From Chromera velia (lineage: Eukaryota; Sar; Chromeraceae), in assembly GCA_018398765.1 (NCBI GenBank), contig JAHBMJ010000300.1, forward strand, positions 9,101-50,937: 41,837 nt of DNA, written 5' to 3'. The notes under the pieces were generated by a model that worked only from the letters and a program-made list of their open reading frames with translations, was not told the origin of the DNA and ran no database searches. How positions within the stretch are numbered: the stretch's first letter is position 1; each line of letters starts with the position of its first letter. Positions 23,111 through 33,469 of the stretch are shown here, in pieces. Made by a program: the position numbers and the translations under genes.

Positions 23111-23342
23111 GAAAATATATATATAGATTGATTGCATGCATGGGATTGTCGATCATTGAATTCGCTCTCGTGCACTGCCGATCGATCGATGCATTGAATG
23201 AAGACTCATCATACGTAGGGAAAGGACAATTCACACATGCAAGAACCAATCAGCTCCAAGAAAGATCAAGCCTCGATGGTGCACGCCCCTACCGGTGTGA
23301 ACGCCCCGAAGTACAGCAACAGTACCTAGTCCCAAATCCAAA

Positions 23343-24611
23343 ATGATGTTCCAACAGCCCGTCACAACATTCGCATACCAGGGCAATCCTCAACCTGCTG
23401 TGGTGCCATATGGTTCCCTTCCCTTCGTAGCACAGAGTGCTTACCTGCAACCTTCATACCATTTTGGTCCTGTGCCCAGAAGAGTGGAGACTCCCGAAGA
23501 GAAGAAAACTCGAGAAGAGCTTGAGGGACAGCTGGATGCCGAACTCTTCCACAAGGAGAAGGAAGACGGACTCGCGGCGGTCCGCAATGCAGCAAACAGG
23601 GAGAGAAGAAACAGATGGAGGCAGAAGTTGCTTGTTCTCACCCAGGCCGACAGAGACCACCCAGACCCATGGGACAACCCCTACAGAGACCCTGGCCACA
23701 TGCCCACTATCGAGGAAATCGACAGAGCACAGAGGCACGACGATCGACGGGAAATAAACCGCCAAAGAACACACAACAACAGAATCAGGCAGCTCAATTA
23801 TGAGCTCCAGCGTGCCAGCCTCCCTGCCTATCAAAGAGACCAGATCGTCCCCCCACCCCTCGAACGAATGGTAAAAGTCCAGACTCCCCGTCCTAAACCG
23901 CCAAAACGAAAGCAGCAACCCCCTAAGCGAGCTCCTCCGCAAGGCTCCCTAGACATTGAGGCACAGAACCGGCAGTGGAAGGGCTTTCAGTCCCAGCTTG
24001 CCCGACAGGGGCACAAGACACTGAAAGAGGAGATGGAGAGGCAACACAAAGAGCAAAGAAAAGCTCTGAAGAAAAAGCTGGACGCTTTCACAGCCCCTCC
24101 GCAGTCCGATCGTCCGGGATACTTCCACGGCCCCAGTTTCGACCCCGACCTTCTTCGTCCGGTCCCCAATATGGAGATCGACGAGGCAGCCCTCCGAGAC
24201 CCCGTTCGTGCCCGAGCTCAGACGCTCATTTTGCAAAATCGAGCAAGAGACATTGAGGACAGGATCCGAAAGCTCCAAGAGACACAGGAGCATTTCAAGG
24301 AACACAGGGCGAGGGAGCTCCAGGAGATGGAGGAGCAGATGAGGAGGAGGAGGGAGTGCTTCCTCTACGATGCTGCAGATGCTGACGACCATCTCGTCAA
24401 CTTTTCCCACCAGCAGAGAAGGGTACCCCACCCGAACGCACCCGTCACCCAAGCCTCCCCCGTCTCCCCAGAGGAGCAAGAAATCAGAAGGCAAACCAGA
24501 GCACCTCCTGACATTGCGGGCTCAGGAGCACCCCTTCCGAGTCTCTGGAGAAACATGAAGGAGTGGCTCGAGTACATGACCTCCTACCCCAGCACCAGAG
24601 TGCCAATCTAG
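23343..24611 (+). CDS. Intronless, highly charged coiled-coil protein
   Basis: An uninterrupted 422-codon ORF starts at two adjacent ATGs (23343 and 23346) and ends with TAG at 24611. Residues 1-50 are Q/P/aromatic-rich (FAYQGNPQPAVVPYG). From about residue 50 the protein is dominated by E, R, K and Q with helical heptad patterns (PEEKKTREELEGQLDAELF; KTLKEEMERQHKEQRKALKK; a late ELQEMEEQMRRRRE). A basic proline-rich linker (RPKPPKRKQQPPKRAPP) lies in the middle. No signal peptide, membrane segment or catalytic motif is seen. The composition suggests a structural or cytoskeletal role, but that is inference. Lack of introns contrasts with neighbouring genes and could mean retroposition or simply a single-exon gene. 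Confidence 0.8.
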   Translation: MMFQQPVTTFAYQGNPQPAVVPYGSLPFVAQSAYLQPSYHFGPVPRRVETPEEKKTREELEGQLDAELFHKEKEDGLAAVRNAANRERRNRWRQKLLVLTQADRDHPDPWDNPYRDPGHMPTIEEIDRAQRHDDRREINRQRTHNNRIRQLNYELQRASLPAYQRDQIVPPPLERMVKVQTPRPKPPKRKQQPPKRAPPQGSLDIEAQNRQWKGFQSQLARQGHKTLKEEMERQHKEQRKALKKKLDAFTAPPQSDRPGYFHGPSFDPDLLRPVPNMEIDEAALRDPVRARAQTLILQNRARDIEDRIRKLQETQEHFKEHRARELQEMEEQMRRRRECFLYDAADADDHLVNFSHQQRRVPHPNAPVTQASPVSPEEQEIRRQTRAPPDIAGSGAPLPSLWRNMKEWLEYMTSYPSTRVPI

Positions 24612-25410
24612 CCCTCCGTCTATCACCAAAACTTACTGATGGATGAGCCAACACTGCGTGCTTCACAACGGGAAAAAGAGGGATCCCCTTGTCTTAGCAT
24701 TTCTTTCTTCGCTCTTCATGTGCGTGAATGGCTGCATGCTGTCACTTTAATCTGTGCATCTCCCTTTCGTTGTTGATGAAATTATATCGCATTGCCCTCC
24801 ACACGGCGATTCAAGTTTGATCAGTTTGAGGTCTTTGTCTTAATACAAAATTTCAAGTTTATTAACTTGAACCTTCACATTGGCGGTCTTTTTGAACTTA
24901 AAGGAATTGACACAGTGTTATACAGCAGTCATAGCATGCATGGCACTAGATCTAGATTATGCATGATAAAGACTTTATCTAACTTTATCAAAATTAATGA
25001 GCTACGATATGAATAATTAATTGATTCTTTCTGATTTCCACTCATTCCTACAGTTACAGGCTAGGCTACAGGTTAAGCACTGCGGGCCTCGTTCTATAAA
25101 AAACCTTCGGTTACCTTCAAAGTTCCAAAGGAGAAAACATCTTTTTTTTTTCTTAAGTACATTTTTTTTTAGTATGTTTGTTACTATTTTTAAATATGAA
25201 TTAATGCTAGTATGAATGTTTGAACACTAGAGCTATAAATATAGAAAACACAGATATTTTAAAGTTATACATTAATTCATGAAAGTTGTGACGCAACAAT
25301 AGAAAAAAATGATACCAGATGAAACTAATGTTTAAAGTTAAAGATAATTATAATTATAACTAATAAGATTGACCATACACACTGACAGTGACTCGGACGC
25401 ACCATCTTTA
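24612..25410. other. AT-rich intergenic DNA
   Basis: No gene, RNA or clear repeat is recognised. The composition shifts sharply to AT-rich after about 24780. Confidence 0.5.
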
Positions 25411-25828
25411 TTACACTGTGCTGTTGAGAGTAACCAACTTAGGAGTAATCATTCTTTTAAGCAAAACAAATTAGTGGGTAAATCAAGTACTAAACATAGA
25501 TTTATTGTAAAGTTCTCTTTTGTCTAGAAATATGTGTAAGTATATATAAGTTAAAGTCAAGTTCTTGATATTATAGAAACAACTTAGACAAAAAAAAGTT
25601 TAAAAATGATCTTTTTTATGCCATACTGTCCTCGTAGATAGTTTTTTAAGATGCGTTTCTCCTATATTAGATCTTGATGCAACACATTTGTAGGCAAATA
25701 CAGCCAGATTAGCGCGGTAGTGGTAATCCCCTCAGACCCCTCTAGTTACCAAGTTTTGGTTACCAATTTGATGGTAACTAAAAGCTTTCTAAGAAGGGCC
25801 GGTAGTTACTCCTAGCAGCACAGTGTAA
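25411..25828. mobile_element. MITE with 23-bp terminal inverted repeats and 6-bp target-site duplication
   Basis: The left end TTACACTGTGCTG...AGTAA (25411-25433) is matched by the inverted right end (25806-25828), differing only in a few central bases. TCTTTA occurs immediately outside both ends (25405-25410 and 25829-25834). The 418-bp interior is AT-rich and non-coding, as expected for a non-autonomous DNA transposon. A 6-bp duplication is not diagnostic for one of the common superfamilies (hAT gives 8, Mutator 9, PIF 3, Tc1 2), so I do not assign one. Confidence 0.75.
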
Positions 25829-25914
25829 TCTTTATCCATCTCTGCAGAGCTAACACTAGAAGTTAAAGGTATTTATAACATATACAAACTGACATGTAGT
25901 AAAAATTTACATTT

Positions 25915-26195
25915 TTTTTTATGATTTCATGTTCCTATTCCCGATTCTTCCATTCCGCAGGCGGATCTATTGGCAGCCTAAGACTTTTGACTGCGGCCGG
26001 TTCATCCAGTAGCACTGAATCTAGCACTGAATTCAAAGTTGTAGGTGTCTTCCAGTCCTACATTAGTCACCCACATATATACAAACAATGTGAAATGAAA
26101 ACTCACATAGTGAAAAATAACCAAAAAGAACTACAAGCCTTTCAACCAAGAATGCAGCTCGAATGTAGGAAGAAAGAAGAAAAGAAAAGAAAAGA

Positions 26196-26228
<33 letters not shown>

Positions 26229-26240
26229 TACACATACACA

Positions 26241-26313
<73 letters not shown>

Positions 26314-26515
26314 AGGGAGGGAAAGAGGGAGAAAGGGAGAAAGACAGAGAGAGAGAGAGAGAAAGAGGGAGGGAGGGAGGGAGAGAGAGAGAGAGAGAAA
26401 GAGAGAGTGAAGAGAAATGAAGAGAAGAAGAGGAGCACGGGGAGAAGAGGATTACTGGGACTTAGTATCGGGAAGAAAAAGAGGAAGAAGAAAAATTCAG
26501 ACCCTTCCTTATAAA
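25915..26515. repeat. Dispersed repeat carrying a (CA)n(GA)n core, copy 1
   Basis: It matches 39885-40475 in the same orientation on both sides of the microsatellite core. Upstream the shared text includes AACTACAAGCCTTTCAACCA; downstream it includes AAGAGAAGAAGAGGAGCAC. In one frame both copies encode related residues (TEFKV, KQCE, KTH, then ELQAFQPR), so the unit may derive from a protein-coding element. Confidence 0.75.
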
Positions 26516-26561
26516 CGCTTCAATCTCTCTTTCCCTCTCTCTCTCTCTGTATGTGTATGTG

Positions 26562-26601
<40 letters not shown>

Positions 26602-26749
26602 TATGTGTGTGTGTGTGTGTACGTACGTGTGTCACATTATGCGTCTGAATACATTTTTTGCTGCTCTTCCCCACAAGGCATACAAAATCCCCTGCCCACG
26701 TATGTGCACCTTTCTATTAACCTGCCTGCAGACCTGTCTGCATGAATGA

Positions 26750-27808
26750 ATGGGCGAGACAGGAGTGCACTTTCTAACAAAAATGAGAAACAAAAACGAC
26801 GGACTTGTCTCTATTGTGTGCGAGGTACCACTCCAATACGCGCACAAACAAGCGGAGATCAAGGCGTCCAAAGGCGAAAGGATCAACTTTCTGCGCGTCA
26901 GGCCCATTGCTGCAGCCCCGGATCTCGGGCCCTCCTCTCGGGTCTGCTGCGAAAGCATACTAGAGACCGGCAGCCACCAGGAACCCGTTTTTATTCTCAG
27001 GTAGACTCTGAGAATGGAAGCTTAAGAGAATTGTCTTGAAGGTATCATTAGGTCCTCCTGCAGAGACGCCCTTGAACCGTATCGCTTTGCCGGGAGGGCC
27101 CTGTTCTCCCAGGTTGAGAGCAGAGGCAGGGGTTGGCGAGGCGCTACTGACACTGGACACTCCCCATTTCTTTTTCTCCTTCTCTCCTTTGCAGTGTCGT
27201 GTCTTCACGGGTGGATGCCACTTGGCGTGCACAGGCAAGCAGAGTGCTCAGCAAGGCGATGAAGAATCCGCATATGACCCAGGGAGGTCCGGGGATACCA
27301 CAGAAATCGGCAGAACCGTTTTGTGGAGTGACGAGGGAGAAAAGGTCTCTGGGTGTCATCTGTATCCATCCATCCATCCATCTATCCATTCATCTACTAA
27401 TTTACTCATTCAGGTGGACCCAACATTTTGAGATATGGAATAAATGTTCGGATTGTATCTCAAAAAATGTGTACACGCTCGCACAGCTGGAAGAAGATGT
27501 CAAAAATTCGACTTCCCAGAGGGAACAAGGTAAGAGGCAGAGCAACACACAGGAGTTGAACAGCATGGAAGCTGGACATGCAGAGAAAAGCACGTTCAGT
27601 CAGTCCAACATGCATCTACACCTATGTTATTTCAAAAAACGGTATTGCGATGACACGATGCCCCCCTCCCGTGCTAATCTGATTAAATACACGCTTATAC
27701 TAATCTACAGAGAATCTGATAGCTTGCTTGACTTATATACATTCAGAGCCAGAATTACCGCCACTGCAGCGCCAACGAACGAAGCGTCCCACAAGGCTAA
27801 ACGGGTGA
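26750..27808 (+). CDS. Hypothetical four-exon protein, 3' end uncertain
   Basis: Exons 26750-27000, 27195-27344, 27414-27529 and 27711-27808 join in phase (2, 2, 1) to 204 codons plus TGA. The start ATG directly follows an in-frame TGA, so no upstream extension is possible within this exon. Exon 1 reads as confident coding (SIVCEVPLQYAHKQAEIKAS). Exon 2 continues SVVSSRVDATWRAQASRVLS; exon 3 gives RWTQHFEIWNKCSD. Donors are GTAGAC, GTCTCT and GTAAGA; acceptors are GCAG, TCAG and ACAG. The protein is soluble and mixed-charge, with no motif I can name. Exon 4 could instead splice at AACGG|GTGATC, and coding-looking fragments continue downstream (27830-28055, 31016-32194), so the gene may be much longer. 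A minus-strand ORF overlaps intron 1 and I regard it as a shadow. Confidence 0.55.
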
Positions 27809-28002
27809 TCAGATCGTTCAGCCGGATCTGCAGTTATCTGCAGTTTCGCAAACCAAAAACCAAACTCTGTGATTGGCCGCTGAAAAACAAAGCAAATGGG
27901 CAAAAAGAATCTCGGAGGGCGTGTTCGAAAATCAGCACTACAAGGAAGAGGTAAACATCAGATTTCAGTGAAGACACAGCCTTGTCTCGATCAGTACACG
28001 AC

Positions 28003-28242
28003 AAATCATACGTGGCAAAAGAAGAAACAAAGTACTTTGAACAATTGACTGCAGGGATCTAGATGAAAGGTTAATATCCATTAATTCAATCAAGGGCGTA
28101 CGTGCATACTTTTTTGAGACAGCTGGATCTTAGCCGAAGGAACAAAAACTTCCTGAGTGGACTTGAAAAGGAATTCAGGAAGGCAATCAATATTTTGAGA
28201 CCCCGATCCATCCTTCAGTTTTGATTCTTGCTTTGTAAGATC
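28003..28242. repeat. Mosaic duplication joining segments from 28.6 kb and 31.3 kb
   Basis: Bases 28003-28055 match 28621-28674 (shared ACAAAGTACTTTGAACAATT then GACTGCAGGGA). Immediately after, 28058-28242 match 31294-31480 (shared GATGAAAGGTTAAT, GGGCGTACGTGCATACTTTT and ACAAAAACTTCCTGAGTGGA). The two partner segments lie 2.6 kb apart downstream, so this copy is a fusion of both. Differences are almost all transitions. Confidence 0.8.
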
Positions 28243-28620
28243 CCATTCTTTCATCTCATTAATTTGGGTCACAGACTGACTGTCTGACTAAGGACCTTAC
28301 TGACTTCTTAGAGAGACGCCCTCCAGAGGTGCCCAGAGGTAGAGCGTTGGCCCTGTGAAGCAGCCCCCCTGCGACTCCAGAGGATCCCCCCCACTGTGGC
28401 TTGTTGTTTCTGTACGTAAGGGTGCATGCACAAAAGCACATGCAGGACAGCAAAAAACGGTAAAAAAGGAAAAAGGGAGTACTGACCATGCTTTTCTAAG
28501 CCACCTCAGTCCATAAAGTTGAATCAATGAGTTTTTGCCAACAACTCGATCTGAAGAAGGTCTGAAGCAGAGAAGGCTCAACTAAACAAGGAAGAAGAAG
28601 ACTACTTGCTTAGCTCCCCA

Positions 28621-28674
28621 CTGCATATGTGGTAAAAAAAGAAACAAAGTACTTTGAACAATTGACTGCAGGGA
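28621..28674. repeat. Partner of the first half of the mosaic duplication
   Basis: Direct repeat of 28003-28055. The frame reads KETKYFEQLTAG in both copies, then continues KEFGHESMQLGPM here. Confidence 0.75.
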
Positions 28675-28879
28675 AGGAATTCGGCCATGAGTCAATGCAG
28701 CTGGGTCCCATGATTTCTAACTTCTGACGGCTGGCGTCCAGCGGGTCGCTTCCAGTGAAATACTTGCCCACCAGCCAGCCAGCCGCCCTTCTCTTGATTC
28801 GATTGCCTACCTATCCACACCCTGACTGACCCACTGACTAATTGCCTGACCGACTGACTAACAGTCTTAAACCCCTCCG

Positions 28880-29300
28880 TTCGTTCTTTTTAAAATTCCA
28901 TCCCATCCTCCTTTCCACTCTCCCCCCCTTCCTTTTCTTCCACACACATCCTTTCCGCTCTCCTCGCCTCCCTTATGTCCACACACCTCGGAGTCCTTTC
29001 CACTCTCCTCTCTTCCCTTCCTTCCATACACATCCTTTCCGTTTTCCTCTCTTTCCCTCCTTCCACAAACCTCTTTTTCGCTCTTTCCTCCTCCTTCCTT
29101 CAGCATACCTCCTTTCCGCTCTTCTATCTTCCCTTCCCTTCCTTCCACACACCTCTTTTCCACTCTTCTCTCTTCCTTTCCTTCCATACACCTCCTTTCC
29201 GCTCTCCTCTCTTCCTTTCCTTCCACAAACCTCCTTTGCGCTCTCCTCTCTCCCTTTCTTCCACACACCTATTTTCCGCTCTCCTCTCCTCCCTTACAAA
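28880..29300. repeat. Pyrimidine-rich minisatellite, block 1
   Basis: Imperfect units of roughly 37-48 bp based on CTTCCTTCCACACACCTC followed by CTTTCCGCTCTCCTC. The + strand is almost pure C/T with A, giving long ORFs in several frames on both strands. Block 2 follows after a unique insert. Confidence 0.9.
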
Positions 29301-29589
29301 AGGGTTGGCACCGCCACTGGGCGGGCGCGCCCACCTTTCCAAACATCCGCTGCCCTCACTCGCAGGAGTCTGGCGGGGCCACGGCATGCCGTTGAGGTAC
29401 CGGGGCTACAATCTGTATCTGGAAGCGGATTAATTGAATTAAACAGCATGCATATATTAAAAGATACAGATTGAACAAAGATACGAAACAACCATAAGAG
29501 TCGAAAGAAGATAACAGACCCAGACTGGTAGTTTTCTTAAGCGTCTTATATGAATAAGAGACCAAGGCTATCACCCTAGACTAGCCAAC

Positions 29590-30835
29590 CTCTTCGCTTC
29601 CCTTCCTTCCATATACCTCCTTTGCGCTCTCCTCTCCTCCCTTCCTTCTATGCATATCCTAAGCTTTCCGCTCTCCTTTCCTCTCCCCTCTTCCTTCCAC
29701 AAACCTCCTTTTCGCTCTCCTCTCCTCTCCCCTCTTCCTTCCACACCTTCTTTCTGCTCTCCTCTCCTCCCCTTCAACACTCTCCCTTTCTGCTGTCCTT
29801 TACTCCCTTCCTCTCCGTTTTGCTTATCGCTCTCCTCTTCTTCCTTCCTTCCACATACCTCCTTTCCGCTCTCCTCTCCCCCTTTCCTTCCATATACCTC
29901 CTTTCCGCTCTCCTCTCCCCCATTCCTTCCATGCACATCCTTTCCACTCTCCTCTCCCCGCTTCCTTCCACACACTTCCTTTCCGCTCTCCTCTCCCCCT
30001 TTCCTTTCACACACCTCCTTTCCGCTCTCCTCTCCCCCATTCCTTCCATGCACATCCTTTCCACCCTCCTCTCCCCGCTTCCTTCCATACACCTCCTTTC
30101 TGCTCTCCTCTCTTCTCCTCCCTTCCTTCCACATACCTCTTTTCCGCTCTCCTCTTTCTCCTTCCTTCCACACGTATACCTCCTTTCTGCTCTTCTCTTC
30201 CCCCTTCTTCCACACACCTCTTTCCTGCTCTCCTTTCCTCCCTTCCTTCTATGCACATCCTTTCCGCTTCTCTCCCCACTTCCTTCCACACACCTCTTTT
30301 CCGCTCTCCTCTCCTCTCCCCCTTTCCTTCCACACCTCCTTTCCACTCTTCCCTCTTCTCTTCCTTCCACACACCTGCTTTCCGCTCTTCTCTCCCCCTT
30401 TCCTTCCGCACACATGCTTTCTGCTCTCCTTTGCTCCCCTTCAATACTCTCTCTTTCTGCTATCCTTTACTTCCTTCCTCTTCGTCCTCCTTATCGCTCT
30501 CGTTTCTTTCATTTCTTCTAGTGTACACCCCCTTAAAGTTTCTGTCTAGGTTTCTGTTCAACTTTCCTCCCTTCTTCAGTCTCCGCATCACCTCCTTTCC
30601 GCTCTCCTCTCCTCTCTTCCTTCCACACACTTCCTTTCCACTCTCCTCTCCTCTCCCCTCAGAGTCTTCCTTCCACACCTTCTTTCCGCTCTTCTCTCCC
30701 CCCTTCTTCCACACACCTCTTTCCCACTCTCCTTTTCTCCCTTCCTTCCACACCGCCTTTCCACTCTCCTCTCTTCCCTTCCTTCCACACCGCCTTTCCG
30801 CTCCCCTCCCCTCTGTTCCCGTCCTTCTCTCATCT
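29590..30835. repeat. Pyrimidine-rich minisatellite, block 2
   Basis: More than 1.2 kb of the same unit family as block 1 (CTTCCTTCCACACACCTC / TTTCCGCTCTCCTCTCCCC). Two overlapping plus-strand frames and the minus strand are all open for 140-300 codons, with translations made of the same short repeated peptide. That is the signature of a repeat with a unit length near a multiple of three, not of a gene. The 290-bp insert between blocks (29300-29590) is non-repetitive and holds GC-rich and AT-rich patches. Confidence 0.9.
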
Positions 30836-31015
30836 CCCTCACTTCCTGACTGACTGATTTGCGAGCACACGAGGCTCAATTACCCCCCCCCCGTCCGGTA
30901 TTGCATGATTCAATTTGCTCACGCAGCATACTTTTCGAAGGCTGAGGGGGTCGACCGCCTGATGTATCTGTCCCTCCCTATCTTCAGAAAAATACTGGTC
31001 GATAAATTCTAAAAG

Positions 31016-32194
31016 CTGATCTGGAAACGGTGGTAACCGTTGAAGAATTTTTAAAGAGAGAGACAGTAAGTATGGCCTTCTTCTTTCGATCTATCCGTAC
31101 GATCCACTTAAGCTAGAGGAGAAGCTTCATGGATCGGTAGGAAGGCGGGCAGGAATTAAGGCAGCTGACTGCATGCCGAGTCTCACTCACTTTAGAAAGA
31201 GAAGGAAAAGCCCCCCGTACTTAAGGCTAGCACTTAAGGTCCCTGTTGGTGAAGCTGCAGGACATACAGGAGAGACAGCGACACATGTACGTACATCGAG
31301 ATGAAAGGTTAATGTCTATTAATTCGATCAAGGGCGTACGTGCATACTTTTTTGAGACAGCTGGATCTTAGCCGAAGGAACAAAAACTTCCTGAGTGGAC
31401 CCGAAAAGGAATTCAGGAAAGCAATCAATATTTTCAAACCTCGATCCATCCTTCAGTTTTGATTCTTATTTTGTAGGATGTCTGCTCCTTAATTGACCTA
31501 ATGCATCCAATTAGACTTACGTCCCCCTTTTTCGTTTTTTATTTTCTATATTTTTCTATCTTGTATGCAATGCCATATCAAGTCCTTCCTTCTGTGCATA
31601 CATGCATGCAGAGTCTGCATGACGACTTTCAGGCTGGCTGTCGACCTTTCTACATAGCCTGACAATCGCTCACTCATCCCATTGATTGACTGATTGACTG
31701 ACTCACACGGATAGACATCTAGGGGAACAGACTAAAGGGACTGCAGGGATGTTGTGGAAAGAGGCGGTGTCATACAACAAAGAAAGGAAGGAAGTCAGTG
31801 TTAGTTTCCTTAATATGTCCCCCCCCCCNCTTTCCCCCCCTCTCTCTCCGAGTCTCTCTCCTACCTATCCCTGGACCAACCCGACCCACTGGTTCTGACT
31901 TGGTTCGCTGGATTTGCAGTTTCCTAGCATTCACTTCCCGATCATTTTGAAGAAATACATTCATTCATTGCCTGAACGTGGCTGCTTCTAACTCCACTCT
32001 CAGACCGACCGACCCTTTTTTTCGGCAATCTGTTTTTCTTTTTCTCTCTCTTCCAGGAGGAAGCAGAGGATCTGATGTATCGTCAGAGAGGATCGGCTCT
32101 TGATGTAATTGAGGAGACTGAGTACGACTGTTGGGGGCCATCTGGTATTCCTCGAAGAGTTTCGAGATCATCCCAAGACCCAAAGAGCAGTTGA
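31016..32194 (+). CDS. Candidate terminal exons of a hypothetical gene
   Basis: Three possible exons keep one frame: 31016-31065 (DLETVVTVEEFLKRET, donor GTAAGT), 31261-31290 (DIQERQRHMY, acceptor GCAG, donor GTACAT) and 32057-32194 (EEAEDLMYRQRGSALDVIEE ... to TGA, acceptor TTCCAG after a strong pyrimidine tract). Composition fits a helical, charged tail. They may be the end of the gene starting at 26750, in which case the minisatellite is intronic. The acceptor of the first exon (AAAAG) is weak. A 129-codon minus-strand ORF (32354-31965) covers the last exon, so even the strand is uncertain. Confidence 0.35.
31294..31480. repeat. Partner of the second half of the mosaic duplication
   Basis: Direct repeat of 28058-28242. 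By eye there are about 11 transitions and one transversion over about 180 bp. Confidence 0.8.
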
Positions 32195-32735
32195 CGTGGT
32201 AAGAGAGTTTCACACACTCCTCCTCCAGCTGTTCTGCATCCATGCGCATCAAGCATCGCGGGCCCTTCATCCTCTTCCCCTCCCTCCTCTTCCCCAGCCG
32301 CCTTACTGTCTCTGTCTCTTTCTGCATCTCTGTCTCCACTTGTGCTTTCTTCAACTACTTCATTGATGGCGAGGCATGTCTCAATTACCTGAATGGGCGA
32401 GAACCCATGCAGTTGAATCGATTGACAACATGAAGAAACGGAGGGACTTCATCAGCTCAATCACCTGGGCCTAGGTTTGGCTCTCCTGCCCGATTCGGTC
32501 ATGGAAACTTTATACAACGATGGCGTACGGGAATTCCCGAGCCGATCATGAAGGTCTAGCTTGGTCGATTTGAGATACCAGGGCCCCAGCAGACTTACCT
32601 GCTGCGGGAGAGAGGCCGCATAGCATGAAAGCAGACGTAGAAACAAGAAAACAAGAATGGACATACAAAGACAAGGAGGGGGAGAAGGAAAGAACGTGAC
32701 ACACATAAAATATACACACGCACAGAGAGAAAGAA

Positions 32736-32784
<49 letters not shown>

Positions 32785-33065
32785 TGCAGACAAGCAGACA
32801 GACTGACTGACAGAGAGGAATAATTGCCGAGTAGGTCAATGACGGGTCTAACATGTTTTTAAAAAGTCGCCTTGGAGCAGGAAGACAGGAAAAAAGAAAT
32901 GATCAAGACAGCCTTGCATCACACGAACAAATAAAAAACGACCAAGCATGAACGAAAAAGAGAACATCGTCATCTCTTCTTCTCTTCCCTTCCCTTCCAT
33001 TCTCTCCCCTCACCTTTTCTTCTCTTGACCCCAATCTGGTCCCCCACCTGTTTTTCTTCTTTTTT
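32195..33065. other. Region without a supported gene; includes a (GA)n microsatellite
   Basis: GA repeats with GAAA interruptions lie at about 32725-32783. A pyrimidine-rich patch lies at about 32970-33070. I see no supported exon. Confidence 0.5.
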
Positions 33066-33067
33066 TC

Positions 33068-33465
33068 CTTTTCTGTCTGTCTGACTGACTGATTAACTGA
33101 CTGACAGGCTGACTGACTTATTGACTGTCTGGCTAACTTTCTAACAGGGTGACTGACTGACTTACTGACTGTTGACGGGCTGACTGACTGGCTGGCTGAC
33201 TTACTAACTCAGTGGGTGACTGACTGGCTGGTGGAATGACTGGCTGGCTGACGGACTGACTGACTGGCTGACGTGCTGACTCAGTGGGTGACTGACTGGC
33301 TGATGGACTGACAGGCTGGCTGGCTGATGGACTGACTGACTGGCTGGCTGGCTGATGGACTGACGGGCTGACTTGCTGGTTAACTGATGGACTGACTGGC
33401 TGATGGACTGACTGACGGGCTAACTGGCTGGCTGAATCATTAACTGGCCGACTGACTGGCAGACT
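33068..33465. repeat. GACT/GGCT tetranucleotide-derived tandem array
   Basis: About 400 bp of GACTGACTGGCTGGCTGA-like units with drifting composition. The opposite strand is open and reads Ser/Gln/Pro/Val repeats (SQPVSPSASQ), a by-product of the array. Shorter GACT arrays occur at about 385, 28270, 28840 and 31690. Confidence 0.9.
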
Positions 33466-33469
33466 GATC

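Noticed and set aside
26960-27238. Minus-strand ORF with plausible residues (GKAIRFKGVSAGG)
   Set aside because: It lies mostly in intron 1 of the plus-strand gene, whose four exons are phase-consistent. No minus-strand splice partner was found.
28842-30853. Several ORFs of 130-300 codons on both strands
   Set aside because: They all fall in the pyrimidine-rich minisatellite, overlap in different frames, and translate to the same short repeated peptides. Open frames are a by-product of repeat composition.
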